Shown here: positions 27,199 through 36,876 of the stretch, piece after piece
Numbering within the stretch: the stretch's first letter is position 1
How the letters are laid out: the number at the start of each line of letters is the position of its first letter
Source of the DNA: Euryarchaeota archaeon UBA88
Lineage (GTDB): Archaea > Thermoplasmatota > Poseidoniia > Poseidoniales > Poseidoniaceae
Direction of reading: 5' to 3'
Assembly: GCA_002499545.1 (NCBI GenBank)
Contig: DAME01000002.1
Span: forward strand, 1 to 64,000
DNA: 64,000 nucleotides
Translations under genes and position numbers: made by a program
Notes under the pieces: model-generated
The model's database searches: none
Told to the model about the DNA's origin: nothing
Seen by the model: only the letters and a program-made list of their open reading frames with translations

Positions 27199-28111
27199 TC
27201 ATCGAACTCAGCATCTGATTCAACGGTGTCGCTACACCTGCCCGTTCTCCGCGCTCAACAATGGCTTGATTGAGCACTGAAATCTCCGTTGTTCGCCCAG
27301 AACGAATGTCTTGCAGCATACTGCAAATGTTTCCTGATGTAGCTATGAGAACTTCACGAAGTTGGGCTTCAAGTTCAGCATCATCTGGCAGAGATACGCC
27401 CTCAATTCGGGCTACGGAAGCACCTTCGAGCATTGTCGAATACGCTGCAGAAAACAAGTTTTGGCTCAGCAAAGAACCGTTTTCAACCCCTGCTAAAGAT
27501 GCGATTGGGTTGATGGAAATGTTGAGCAAGACCTTTCTCCAAACTGCAGAAAGACCGTCTGAAGTCCACGCTGGGTTCAATCCTGCGCTTTTGAGCACCT
27601 CAAGAAAAGGCAACGCTTCAACTTCACCTGGTCCACCAGGTAGTGAGCCGACTACGGTATGTCCAACGCCTGCCCAATGAATCACGCCAGGTTGAGGCCT
27701 CCAAGCACCGTGAGTCGTCGTTGCTGCGAACACACGATGCGGTCCAAGAACCTCTACGCAGCGTTCAGCATGACCCAAACCGTTGCTGAGACAGAGGGCG
27801 AAGCCTCCCGGAGCAAGAAGGGATCGAGCGTGTAGGGCGAGTTGCTCGGTGTGGTCTGCTTTACCAGTGATAACCACAATATCGAGGGCATTGTGCAAAA
27901 GATTCGGTAAACCAACCTCATCAAGGGAAAAGAAAACCCGCTCATTTGAGACGTGCATCGAAGTTTCTCCTTCGATGGTCAAACCCTGTGATGCCATGAC
28001 TGCTCCGTGTTGTCCTCGTGCATGAACGAGTAATTCTACACCTTCAACTTTTGATAGGAGAGCCGCATACAAGGAGCCAATCGAACCGGCTCCTACAATG
28101 GCAATACGCAT
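27176..28111 (-). CDS. panE: Ketopantoate reductase-like protein (PanE/ApbA)
   Basis: The 311-residue NADPH-dependent enzyme reduces 2-dehydropantoate to pantoate for coenzyme A. The N-terminal Rossmann motif is IAIVGAGSIGSLYAALLS. Other family segments are LSNGLGHAERCVEVLG, ATTTHGAW, the conserved Lys in AVWRKVLLNISINP, and EISVLNQAIVERGE near the C-terminus. The length is normal. It begins 9 bases after the site-2-protease-like gene and may share its transcript. Archaea differ in how they make pantoate, so the precise substrate is inferred. Confidence 0.88.
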   Translation of the reverse strand: MRIAIVGAGSIGSLYAALLSKVEGVELLVHARGQHGAVMASQGLTIEGETSMHVSNERVFFSLDEVGLPNLLHNALDIVVITGKADHTEQLALHARSLLAPGGFALCLSNGLGHAERCVEVLGPHRVFAATTTHGAWRPQPGVIHWAGVGHTVVGSLPGGPGEVEALPFLEVLKSAGLNPAWTSDGLSAVWRKVLLNISINPIASLAGVENGSLLSQNLFSAAYSTMLEGASVARIEGVSLPDDAELEAQLREVLIATSGNICSMLQDIRSGRTTEISVLNQAIVERGERAGVATPLNQMLSSMITALHFE

Positions 28112-28120
28112 TCAATCACC

Positions 28121-30673
28121 TCAAACATAACTCGCAAGATGAATCACAAGCGTTCCGTCCTGATGCTCGAACCAAAGTGTGGAATACGTGCTTGAGGAAG
28201 GAGTGAATTCAAAGGTATTCCAGCCAGTTTGAAGCGAGTTTGGAGAAGCGACGATAGACCACTGTTCAAGTCCGTTTCCAACAAAATTCAGTTGCACGGG
28301 TATGGAGGCGTTGTCTGAATTATAGAATTCGAATTGCGCACCCTGTTCATGAAGCAAGACGCCGTCGTACGCAGCCATCCATTGGTTTGACCACAGTCTG
28401 TGCGAAGTATTGTATCGATTAAAGACCAACTCGGGACCTCGCTCAACAACGAACTCAAATTCGGGTAGAGGGGATAAATTTTCTGAACAAACCTTCAATT
28501 CATCGTCATCTGACATCTGAATATGCCACGAATTATTGATGTTGGTTACGGCAGGTATCTTGTAGATATTGCGAACGTCAAGATCCCAAACCCATTGCCC
28601 CACAGATGAGGTAGGTGGAATACCTAAGGTAGAATCAAGCGGGCATGCATCTTCAAGGGTTGAAAGAATACCTCCAGATTCAAGTTTGAAGCCCCATCCC
28701 AGCTTTGCATCTGCGGTAATGTTCCATCCACGTTCAGGCACCACTGCCACGAGGGGAATTTCAGGTTGTCCGGCATCGAACGAGACGTTGTTGAGCGTGA
28801 TGGTGTTCAATTCAGAAGAGCGAAGCAAGACGGGGTCAAGGCCGCGCAAGCAAATCCTTGAAGGAGATTCCTCGTATGATGCATTTAATCCGCTGAAGCC
28901 TTCAATCCAATACAACCGAGATTGCAGATCCTGAACGGCTACTGCTTGCGGGAAGGACACATTCAGAGAGGAAGCTGATTTAGCTTGCACCTTCATGCAG
29001 CGTTTCATTTCACCTTCATCAACTTGTAATACCCAAGGTGAAGCAGGATACAGATCCAGTTCAGGTCGGACTGAAATCAAATGCGTGAGGTACTCACCGT
29101 GGTCGTGAGTTAGCAACGAGAAGTTTGCCATCATCGGAGAGACTTGATTCATGGTCCAAGTCATGTTCAGGTACACCGAGGTTTGCGTTCGGGGTGGAAG
29201 TGTGCTTCCACATCCAAATCCATTGATACCTAACTGGTCTTCATCATCGCAGTCCCATATCAAGGACCAACCACTCAGGTCGTCATCGTATTGATCAAAA
29301 TCAGCGGCCCAATCACGGTTAATCGAGGAAGGGTTGGTGACCAGAAGGGTGACTTGTGCATTCCATACCCCATCCACCAGTTCCGCCGTAACATTGTGAT
29401 TCACATCGTAGAATACTCTCGCATCCCAGTCTTCATCAATTTCAAAAGGAACCTGACTTGGAAGAGCGAAAAGCACCGCTATGAGCATCACAAGTCCGAT
29501 GTTTTTGATTGACTGGAGATCCAAGCCCTTTGATTCATTGAGAATAATTGGCGTACGGCGGTCGGTTCCAAAGAACAGAAGCAGTGGGAGGATGAGGGCG
29601 AGAATGAACAGCCAAATGGTGAAGCCATTGAACGCATCAAACATCCACGCAAAGGCGAGAATAATGAGGAACAGAAATATTTGGTTTGAACCGCTTCGGG
29701 CTTCGGATGGTCCGGTACGGGCGACCATGATTCTACCACCTGGGAAGGTTGGAATTGGGAGAAGTGAAATCCAACCAAAGAAAGTGAGCAGTGCGCCTGC
29801 TTTAGCGAACGGGTGCGCCCAAGTGAGTCGAGTGATGTATTCATTCATTTGCCACTGGCCGAGAACCTCGACCAAAAACGGACCTTGAACTACATTTTGT
29901 GATGAGGTGACAGCCACGTACTCAGGTGTTAACCAAAGGCCGATGGCCCACAATGCCATACCCAGCGAAATCAGCGTTGCTGGAACGGTTACAGCAACCC
30001 AGCCCAGTACCTTGCGGTCCGACCAAGGACGAGCGTCCATTCTGGGTAAAGTCGGTATTAAGAACAGTCCAAAAGGCCAAACGAGACTTGCTTGGGAAAA
30101 GAGTCCGATACTCCAGAAGGCGATTGAGGGCTCGGGAAGAGGCGTGATGTGACCGACGCGATGATTGAAGTGTTTTGCCGTTCTTTTTTGAATGCTTGAA
30201 GCGATGAAAAGACACAGCAGGACCGGAAGAGTGTAGCCGATTAGTGCGTCTAGGAACCCTGAGGAGGCAAACCAACCTCCACTGGGGCGAGACCCTTTTA
30301 GCCAATAGTCACCGGCTAATGTCAAACATAATGCGGAAAAGAACCACATTAAAATCGTGAAACGCAGCGATGGGAATTGACGCTCGGGTAGTGGGAATAT
30401 TTGGACAATCCATTCTTCTGCTTGTACCAGTTTTGCCGCCCATCCCAGTTTGCTCAAGTAAGCATTGGCATTTTCAAGGCAATCATCAATCTCGGTATCG
30501 TGCCGAGGCGAAACAATCCAAGTCGGCCAGACGCCACCGCCTACATTTGCTCCAATGAAAAAATAGCGGTCAAGAACATTGGAAAGAAGTTGATGCTGCT
30601 TCCACGGGTCACGATGTGCAGCCATAGGTTCCATTACGGAACCAGGCTCGCTTGAATCATCGGAATCACTCAT
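28121..30673 (-). CDS. Site-2-protease-like membrane protein lacking catalytic residues
   Basis: The 850-residue protein has an N-terminal soluble part (about 1-100), a membrane core of 7-9 helices (about 103-430), and a large beta-rich, Asn-glycosylation-rich extracytoplasmic C-terminal part. The membrane core resembles EGY1-type site-2 proteases, but where HELGHYLAAR is expected the sequence reads SSIQKRTAKH. Where NLLPI..LDGG is expected it reads SLLPIPTFPGGR. Both zinc-binding motifs are therefore gone, and it is probably a non-catalytic relative that binds or chaperones membrane proteins. It follows the ATP synthase operon by 79 bases with an SD (GAGGAG) before the ATG. Confidence 0.6.
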   Translation of the reverse strand: MSDSDDSSEPGSVMEPMAAHRDPWKQHQLLSNVLDRYFFIGANVGGGVWPTWIVSPRHDTEIDDCLENANAYLSKLGWAAKLVQAEEWIVQIFPLPERQFPSLRFTILMWFFSALCLTLAGDYWLKGSRPSGGWFASSGFLDALIGYTLPVLLCLFIASSIQKRTAKHFNHRVGHITPLPEPSIAFWSIGLFSQASLVWPFGLFLIPTLPRMDARPWSDRKVLGWVAVTVPATLISLGMALWAIGLWLTPEYVAVTSSQNVVQGPFLVEVLGQWQMNEYITRLTWAHPFAKAGALLTFFGWISLLPIPTFPGGRIMVARTGPSEARSGSNQIFLFLIILAFAWMFDAFNGFTIWLFILALILPLLLFFGTDRRTPIILNESKGLDLQSIKNIGLVMLIAVLFALPSQVPFEIDEDWDARVFYDVNHNVTAELVDGVWNAQVTLLVTNPSSINRDWAADFDQYDDDLSGWSLIWDCDDEDQLGINGFGCGSTLPPRTQTSVYLNMTWTMNQVSPMMANFSLLTHDHGEYLTHLISVRPELDLYPASPWVLQVDEGEMKRCMKVQAKSASSLNVSFPQAVAVQDLQSRLYWIEGFSGLNASYEESPSRICLRGLDPVLLRSSELNTITLNNVSFDAGQPEIPLVAVVPERGWNITADAKLGWGFKLESGGILSTLEDACPLDSTLGIPPTSSVGQWVWDLDVRNIYKIPAVTNINNSWHIQMSDDDELKVCSENLSPLPEFEFVVERGPELVFNRYNTSHRLWSNQWMAAYDGVLLHEQGAQFEFYNSDNASIPVQLNFVGNGLEQWSIVASPNSLQTGWNTFEFTPSSSTYSTLWFEHQDGTLVIHLASYV

Positions 30674-30752
30674 CGTAGCATCTCCTCAAACCTTTGGGGT
30701 TCTGCTTCCCCCTTGAATGAATCCCTCATACCTTTCAAAGGCGTGGATAGAA

Positions 30753-31370
30753 TCACTTGTTCTTGAATCGCTTCAAACGGAATGTTTCCTCACGTTCCAT
30801 CTCTTCAAGTCGAAGTTGAATGAACACGCGTGCTTCTTCAAGTTCAGGAATGACCTTGAACTCCAAAGCGTTAACACGGCGCTTGGTTGCTTCAATCTCT
30901 TGAAGGAGTCGCTTGAGCGTTGCTTCCATTTCAGATGCTTTGACAATCTTTTCAATCAAATTGCCAAATGACTCGCCAGCTTCATCGATGTAAGGAGATG
31001 AGCCAATGTAACCAACACCGCGTTCACGGAACGTTGACTTGAGATTGGTACCGCTCACGCTTGGGACCACGACACCCATGATGTTGCGTCGTTCGACTTC
31101 AACCTCAGGATGTCCAGAATTGGCAATGGCTGCAGCACGAACAGCAAGACCGCCTTCAATGGCGTTTGCAAGATCGATTCGTTGCTTTGCCAATCGGTAG
31201 GCATCGGTCAAGTCCCGCTTTGCTTCAATCATTGCTGAAAGGAGGGTGCGGAATTCGTGGAACAGTCCGTCACGCTTCATCTTAAGCAGTTTGTAACCGT
31301 TTTTGGTTTGCTTAATTCGCCCTTTGAGTTTGATTAACTCACTTCGGGTCGGTTTGATGTCGAGTGCCAT
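30753..31370 (-). CDS. atpD: A-type ATP synthase subunit D (central stalk)
   Basis: The 205-residue coiled-coil protein forms the rotating central stalk with subunit F. The ATG at 31370 begins with the family N-terminus MALDIKPTRSELIKLKGRI; the upstream codons run into atpB and are spurious. Two long helices flank a short globular region, as expected for D: KRDGLFHEFRTLLSAM at the start and TKRRVNALEFKVIPELEEAR near the end. It is the last gene of the operon, with AGGAG upstream. Confidence 0.95.
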   Translation of the reverse strand: MALDIKPTRSELIKLKGRIKQTKNGYKLLKMKRDGLFHEFRTLLSAMIEAKRDLTDAYRLAKQRIDLANAIEGGLAVRAAAIANSGHPEVEVERRNIMGVVVPSVSGTNLKSTFRERGVGYIGSSPYIDEAGESFGNLIEKIVKASEMEATLKRLLQEIEATKRRVNALEFKVIPELEEARVFIQLRLEEMEREETFRLKRFKNK

Positions 31371-31392
31371 ATGCTTCAGCTCCTTTAGGTGT

Positions 31393-32772
31393 TCAAGCTC
31401 TGTTGTCTGGATGATATTTGTCAATCCACTTCTGGTCGAGACGGACAAGGTACTTTGTATCGATTGCCGACATGAGATTCCAGCACAAATCGAGTGTTTC
31501 CTCAATGGAACGGTCTTCGTCTCGGGTTTGGCGAAGGAACTTGTCCTCAAACACGCCAGAGAAGTCGAGTAATTGCTTGTCTCGCTCGTTCAATGCGTCT
31601 TCACCGACGATGGCAACAAGACCACGAAGTTCACGGCCTTGTGCATATGCTGCGTACATCTGGTCAGACACCGATTTGTGGTCTTCACGAGTGGTTTTCT
31701 CACCAATACACGAACCCATCAATCGGGAAAGCGATGGTAGAACGTTGATCGGCGGATAGATACCTTGTTGGTGCAATTCACGTGAAATAACAATCTGTCC
31801 TTCAGTGATGTATCCAGACAAGTCAGGAATTGGGTGTGTGATATCGTCACCAGGCATGGTAAGAATCGGGAATTGTGTGATTGAACCCTTCTTGTTCTTG
31901 ATAATTCCCGCACGTTCGTAGAGCATGGCCAAATCGGTGTACATGTAACCGGGGTAACCACGTCGTCCTGGAACTTCTTCACGAGCAGCACCGATTTGAC
32001 GAAGAGCGTCACAATAGTTGGTCATGTCTGTGTAGATAACCAGAACGTGGTAGTCTTTCTCAAATGCAAGGTATTCTGCAGCAGTCAAAGCAAGTCGAGG
32101 GGTAATGATTCGTTCGACAGCAGGGTCGTCAGCAAGGTTGACGAACAGTACAGCCTTTTCCAGTGCCCCAGTTCGCTCTAAGTCAGAACGGAAGAAGTTG
32201 TATTCTTCAGCGGTAATTCCCATTGCACAGAAAACCACAACGAATTCTTCATCAGAATCCTTGAGTTTTGCTTGGCGAGCAATTTGCAGAGCGATGTCGT
32301 TGTGTGGAAGACCAGATGCTGAGAAAATTGGCAACTTCTGTCCACGGACAAGGCTGGTACACAAATCGATTGCAGAGACACCGGTTTGAATGAAATCATT
32401 CGGACTTTGTCGGCTGTAGGGATTAATAGCAGCGCCGATAATGTCAACTTTCTCCTCAGCGACGATTTCAGGACCGCCGTCACGAGGACGTCCTGCTCCA
32501 TCAAGAATACGACCAACAAGGTCAGTACTCACTGGGAGTTTGAAGACGTCGCCCATGAAGGTGACACCGGATTCACGGTCGATCTTGGAGGTTCCTTCGA
32601 ACACTTGGACGATTACAAGATCGTCAGAAGTATCGAGAACTTGTCCATTCTTGATGGTGCCGTTAGAAAGTCGTAGGGTAACGATTTCCCCAAAAGCAAC
32701 AGGTTCAGTTTTGTTCAAAAAGACCAGAGGTCCTTTCACGTCAGTAATGGTTCGGTATTCTTTTCCAGTCAT
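31393..32772 (-). CDS. atpB: A-type ATP synthase subunit B (regulatory)
   Basis: The 459-residue protein is the non-catalytic subunit of the A3B3 head. It lacks a true P-loop ([21 protein letters not shown] in its place), as is normal for B. Typical segments are [42 protein letters not shown], and the signature segment ending in [17 protein letters not shown] precedes its ATG. It lies 13 bases downstream of atpA. Confidence 0.97.
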   Translation of the reverse strand: MTGKEYRTITDVKGPLVFLNKTEPVAFGEIVTLRLSNGTIKNGQVLDTSDDLVIVQVFEGTSKIDRESGVTFMGDVFKLPVSTDLVGRILDGAGRPRDGGPEIVAEEKVDIIGAAINPYSRQSPNDFIQTGVSAIDLCTSLVRGQKLPIFSASGLPHNDIALQIARQAKLKDSDEEFVVVFCAMGITAEEYNFFRSDLERTGALEKAVLFVNLADDPAVERIITPRLALTAAEYLAFEKDYHVLVIYTDMTNYCDALRQIGAAREEVPGRRGYPGYMYTDLAMLYERAGIIKNKKGSITQFPILTMPGDDITHPIPDLSGYITEGQIVISRELHQQGIYPPINVLPSLSRLMGSCIGEKTTREDHKSVSDQMYAAYAQGRELRGLVAIVGEDALNERDKQLLDFSGVFEDKFLRQTRDEDRSIEETLDLCWNLMSAIDTKYLVRLDQKWIDKYHPDNRA

Positions 32773-32785
32773 GGTATTCCTCTCC

Positions 32786-34525
32786 TCAGTTATCCTCCAC
32801 CGTATCGGCGATTTCGTCGGTCATCTTCTTGACCATGTCAGCAATGACATCAATGTATCCTTTCTCGAATCGACCTCGCATGAGGTCAGAACGAGCCGGT
32901 ACGTTGACGACATCGTTGAGAACAGCACCACTCGCCATAGCAGACTTTGCTGCATCTTGGAACGAAAGGATGGCCTTGGCCATTTGGTACTGAAGGTGAA
33001 TATCACAGTATGCGTCAACATCGTGGAAACCGTTCTGTTGCAGGAAGAATTCACGAATCATTCGAGCGACTTCAAGGGTCAACTGTTGATCTGTTGGTAG
33101 AGCATCGGACCCGACCAATTGGACAATTTCTTGCAGTTCAGACTCAATCTGAAGCAAACCACTGATTTGAGTACGGACTTCAGGGAAGTCTTGTGAAATG
33201 TTATCACGGAACCACTGGTCGAGGCTTTGCGGGTACAATGAGTACGAATTGAGCCAGTTAATTGCGGGGAAGTGCCGTTGTCGAGCAAGTCCTGCATCGA
33301 GCCCCCAGAACACCTTAACGATACGAAGTGTACCTTGGGAGACCGGTTCAGAAATATCTCCACCGGGTGGAGATACAGCACCAATAACGGTGACAGACCC
33401 GTCGTCGCCGTTGAGGGTTTCAACACGGCCAGCACGTTCGTAGAATTCTGCAATACGAGATGAGAGGTAAGCTGGATATCCTTCTTCACCAGGCATTTCT
33501 TCAAGACGAGAGGAAATCTCACGCATTGCTTCAGCCCAACGAGAAGTCGAATCAGCCATCAAAGCGACGTCGTAGCCCATGTCACGGAAGTATTCTGCAA
33601 TTGTAATTCCGGTGTACACCGATGCCTCACGAGCAGCAACAGGCATGTTTGATGTGTTGGCAATCATGACCGTTCGCTCCATGAGAGGCTTTCCAGTGTT
33701 CGGATCAATCAAGTGAGGGAACTCGTCCAACACTTCAGTCATCTCGTTTCCACGCTCACCACAGCCAATGTACACAACGAGTTGTGCATCAGAGTACTTG
33801 GCAAGAGATTGCTGGGTGACGGTTTTTCCTGAACCGAATGGTCCTGGAATTCCTGCTGCTCCACCTTTTGCAAGCGGGAACAAGAAATCCAGAATTCGCA
33901 TACCGGTGATGAGAGGGGTTTCGGGTGCGTACTTCTGCTGGAAAGGCCGGGGCGTTCGAACGGGCCACTTCTGCATCATTTGCATTTCAGTTCCGTCTTC
34001 GAGAACGCACACTGTCTGAGTCACGTTGAAATCTCCAGACTCAATCGATTTCACAACTCCGCTGGTGGTTGGAGGAACCATGATTTTGTGAACGATTGTT
34101 TCTGTTTCTTGTACGTGTCCAATGACTTGGCCAGCAACCACTTCATCGCCAACGGCGACTTGAGGTTCAAAGGTCCAGATCTTTTCCAGATCGAAAGCAT
34201 CAGCATCGACACCTCGGGTGATGAAAACACCCATTTCTTCTTCCAAGGTTGGAAGAGGACGCTGGATACCGTCATAAATTTGAGTCAAGAGACCCGGACC
34301 GAGTGAAACAGAGAGGGTTTCTTGCGTGTTCAAAACGGGTTCACCGGGTCGAATACCGGAGGTGTCTTCGTACACTTGAATGACAGCTTTATCGCCGTGC
34401 AGTTCAATCACTTCGCCCATCAGTCCTTCGTGTCCAACACGAACGACGTCGTACATTGCAGCTTTCATGCCAGTTGCGGTGACAACAGGCCCGGATATCC
34501 GGTAAATTACTCCTTCATTGCTCAT
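32786..34525 (-). CDS. atpA: A-type ATP synthase subunit A (catalytic)
   Basis: The 579-residue catalytic subunit carries the P-loop [12 protein letters not shown] and the Glu-containing [19 protein letters not shown]. The A-type non-homologous insertion (about residues 115-190, [18 protein letters not shown]) is present. The ATG at 34525 gives [20 protein letters not shown]; the upstream codons are not family-like. SD GGAGGA lies just upstream. No intein is present. Confidence 0.97.
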   Translation of the reverse strand: MSNEGVIYRISGPVVTATGMKAAMYDVVRVGHEGLMGEVIELHGDKAVIQVYEDTSGIRPGEPVLNTQETLSVSLGPGLLTQIYDGIQRPLPTLEEEMGVFITRGVDADAFDLEKIWTFEPQVAVGDEVVAGQVIGHVQETETIVHKIMVPPTTSGVVKSIESGDFNVTQTVCVLEDGTEMQMMQKWPVRTPRPFQQKYAPETPLITGMRILDFLFPLAKGGAAGIPGPFGSGKTVTQQSLAKYSDAQLVVYIGCGERGNEMTEVLDEFPHLIDPNTGKPLMERTVMIANTSNMPVAAREASVYTGITIAEYFRDMGYDVALMADSTSRWAEAMREISSRLEEMPGEEGYPAYLSSRIAEFYERAGRVETLNGDDGSVTVIGAVSPPGGDISEPVSQGTLRIVKVFWGLDAGLARQRHFPAINWLNSYSLYPQSLDQWFRDNISQDFPEVRTQISGLLQIESELQEIVQLVGSDALPTDQQLTLEVARMIREFFLQQNGFHDVDAYCDIHLQYQMAKAILSFQDAAKSAMASGAVLNDVVNVPARSDLMRGRFEKGYIDVIADMVKKMTDEIADTVEDN

Positions 34526-34553
34526 TTTTATTTCCTCCATGTGGGTTGGATCA

Positions 34554-34853
34554 TTACTTCCAAAGGTCGACTCCAATTGCCTTACGAATCGTATCTCGCA
34601 AGGTTGTGTCTTCTTCCGTACCAATTCCTAGAACGGTCGGAGAGACGGATGCCGAGAGTTGGTCGCGAAGACGCTCCGGCAGCGTAGATAGGATTGTGGA
34701 GTCAACCACGACAATCCCTACGCTCTTAGTGTTGAGTAGTTTCTTGAAAGTTGAGATCATAGCCTCGTCGCTTTCAGGGCTGTGCAGGTTATCGATTCCT
34801 GCAAGTTGGAATCCGAGGGTGAATTCTGGCGAGCCTACAACTGCTATATCCAT
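34554..34853 (-). CDS. atpF: A-type ATP synthase subunit F
   Basis: The 99-residue Rossmann-like protein binds subunit D at the head of the central stalk. Family segments are [19 protein letters not shown] at the N-terminus and [20 protein letters not shown] in the middle. An SD GAGGTGAT lies just upstream of the ATG. It sits between atpC and atpA. Confidence 0.93.
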   Translation of the reverse strand: MDIAVVGSPEFTLGFQLAGIDNLHSPESDEAMISTFKKLLNTKSVGIVVVDSTILSTLPERLRDQLSASVSPTVLGIGTEEDTTLRDTIRKAIGVDLWK

Positions 34854-34864
34854 ACTTCATCACC

Positions 34865-35905
34865 TCACAATACGTGTGCTTCAAGCACTTCGGTCGACAA
34901 TCCAGCAAGGCGCCCACGAACGATTAGACGCAAATCATTCACTTCTTGGACCTTCATGGCCACGTAATGAATAATCGGTAGTGCTGATACTGGATGGAGG
35001 AAACTCATGCGCTTCATGATAGCATGCTCACGTTCTTTGAGCCAAACGACAACGGCGTCGAGGCTTTTCTCTGCCTTCGAGGCAGCAAGAACTGCTTCGA
35101 AGGCGGGGAAGTCAAATCGGCTTGAAGCTCGAAGTAAGTCCATAGCGGCATCAACGCCACCTGCTGCAATCGAAGAGAATGCTCGAGACGGAATCAGTCG
35201 TCCGCCGTGAATGAGCATCGATACAACTACATCTGGTGCAAAACCGACTGCATCCGCTTCGATGATGTTAATCAAATTGCGGTGGTCGATTTCAGCAGCA
35301 AGCAAATTTTTCAGGAATCGAACATCGGGGCCCTTACCATTCAATGAAGCCAAAGCTCGCTTGAAGTAGTGTCGGTCCAAGGCATCCTCGTAATCCGAAA
35401 GAACTGCATCTTCGGCAACTGCCAACAGAGCGGAACCAAACACTTTGCGACGCATCTGTACAACCGCTGAGCGGATGTCATCTGCGTTCTCGATGATTTT
35501 TAGCCAAGGAGTGTTGATGTCGTTGAGTTCAGGGAGAATGGAATTCGCTATCTTTTCGATCTCGACATCCTTGTCGACTGCCCGGAGAACAACCTTCGCG
35601 TTATGATAATCAAAGCGAGAGGTGTATGTCTCAACCATGCCGCGGATTTTCCCGTTGCACATTGAGAGCATGTTTTCCAGTTCGTGTTCCAAGTTGTGAG
35701 TGAGGGCTGCCTCAACCAAATCTCCACCCGATAGTTTGCCTGCATACAGGTCTATCTCAGAGCGGTACCCGATTTCACCAACCGCAACGGTGAGCTGGTC
35801 GGGTGATTGGTTGATCAACTGGCGTAGCCTGGCACGGTCCGCAAGTTTCTGCCGTCGCGACTTTGCGCGGGCAGCAACATATGGTGTATTTCCAAGCATT
35901 ACCAT
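34865..35905 (-). CDS. atpC: A-type ATP synthase subunit C
   Basis: The 346-residue all-helical funnel-shaped protein connects the central stalk to the membrane rotor (family of V-type subunit d). It starts with TPYVAARAKSRRQKLADRAR, as usual, and contains VVETYTSRFDYHNAKVVLRA-like core helices (seen as TYTSRFDYHNAKVVLR) and the C-terminal PVSALPIIHYVAMKVQEVND, conserved in the family. Two ATG codons (35905, 35899) are possible starts, with GAGGG upstream. Confidence 0.94.
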   Translation of the reverse strand: MVMLGNTPYVAARAKSRRQKLADRARLRQLINQSPDQLTVAVGEIGYRSEIDLYAGKLSGGDLVEAALTHNLEHELENMLSMCNGKIRGMVETYTSRFDYHNAKVVLRAVDKDVEIEKIANSILPELNDINTPWLKIIENADDIRSAVVQMRRKVFGSALLAVAEDAVLSDYEDALDRHYFKRALASLNGKGPDVRFLKNLLAAEIDHRNLINIIEADAVGFAPDVVVSMLIHGGRLIPSRAFSSIAAGGVDAAMDLLRASSRFDFPAFEAVLAASKAEKSLDAVVVWLKEREHAIMKRMSFLHPVSALPIIHYVAMKVQEVNDLRLIVRGRLAGLSTEVLEAHVL

Positions 35906-35914
35906 CGATATCCC

Positions 35915-36478
35915 TCAGTCAAAAAGTATTGAATTCATTTCAGCGAGTTGTTCACTCCACGACGTGTGAAGTAACGTATCGAAACGCATGTCGTAAGAGA
36001 CCGAGCCATCCGGTGCTTCGAGAACAAAGCCACCCAGACCGTCAATGGATTCTCCGACCTTTCGCTTGCCGGCCAGTTCTGAAAGTGCCTTGCGGTCAAG
36101 TTCAACTGGACGGACAGTGTAGTCATCGCCACCAATTTTGTCCGCTTTGCTCATCAATGACTTGAGCAGACTTGCTCTTCCTGAAAATTTAGGATTTCCG
36201 AGTTCATCGCTGGCAGCCTGAAGAGTCTCATCGAGAACCTTGCGACGTGCAACGAGGATTTCTTTTTGGTTGGCTTGTCGAGCACTGGCCACAACTTCCC
36301 GGGCAATTTGACTTGCTTCACGTTCAGTGCGGCTCGATGCTTCGGTGCGGATGGCATCTGCTTTGGAGTTCGCTTCGGCCAAAATAGCCTTTGCTTCTTC
36401 ATTTGCAGCATCCATCATTGCGGAGGCTTCAGCCTCAGCAGATTTAGCGATATCTTGTGCGAGTGTTTCGAGCGTCAT
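35915..36478 (-). CDS. atpE: A-type ATP synthase subunit E (peripheral stalk)
   Basis: The 187-residue protein pairs with subunit H to form the peripheral stalk. Its first 90 residues are a long Ala/Glu-rich helix (AEASAMMDAANEEAKAILAE), followed by a globular C-terminal domain. GAGGA precedes the ATG. The order after the rotor gene and before atpC is the normal archaeal one. Confidence 0.92.
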   Translation of the reverse strand: MTLETLAQDIAKSAEAEASAMMDAANEEAKAILAEANSKADAIRTEASSRTEREASQIAREVVASARQANQKEILVARRKVLDETLQAASDELGNPKFSGRASLLKSLMSKADKIGGDDYTVRPVELDRKALSELAGKRKVGESIDGLGGFVLEAPDGSVSYDMRFDTLLHTSWSEQLAEMNSILFD

Positions 36479-36539
36479 GTATATTCCTCTGTCTATTTAG
36501 TTCAGTCAACTGGGTTTCCCCAGGGTGTAGCCTTCTCCC

Positions 36540-36842
36540 TCAAAGGAAGAGTGGCAGTGCACCGAGAATGACGATTGATTCAGGAAGAGCAGTGAAAATC
36601 AATGCTGGTCCGAATTTGCTACCGTCTTCTGCGAGCATACCGACAGCGGCGCTACCGATTGCGGCTTGGGACATTCCAGCACCAATTGCTGCAAGACCAA
36701 GTGCGACACCGGCACCAATGTCTGAGTAACCGTCACCGGTGCTCTTTGTTTCTTCTGCTGCTGCAACTCCTTGAGCAACCATAGTGATGGCTGCCAAGAG
36801 GATCAGTGTTCTTAGGCTCGTTTTTAGGGTGTTTGCGTTCAT
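36540..36842 (-). CDS. atpK: A-type ATP synthase subunit K (rotor proteolipid)
   Basis: The 100-residue proteolipid forms the membrane rotor. Residues 1-28 resemble a signal peptide (basic start, hydrophobic core, VAAAEET cleavage-like site), followed by two rotor helices: IGAGVALGLAAIGAGMSQAA and ALIFTALPESIVILGALPLF. The ion-binding Glu lies in LPES. A Gln in GMSQAA on the first helix and the Ser after the Glu resemble the sodium-binding pattern (Gln, Glu-Ser/Thr). The length matches a two-helix c subunit plus signal. SD GGAGG lies about 8 bases upstream of the ATG. Confidence 0.95.
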   Translation of the reverse strand: MNANTLKTSLRTLILLAAITMVAQGVAAAEETKSTGDGYSDIGAGVALGLAAIGAGMSQAAIGSAAVGMLAEDGSKFGPALIFTALPESIVILGALPLFL

Positions 36843-36876
36843 ATTTGCTACCTCCGTTTATTTTATGTCCGTTGGA

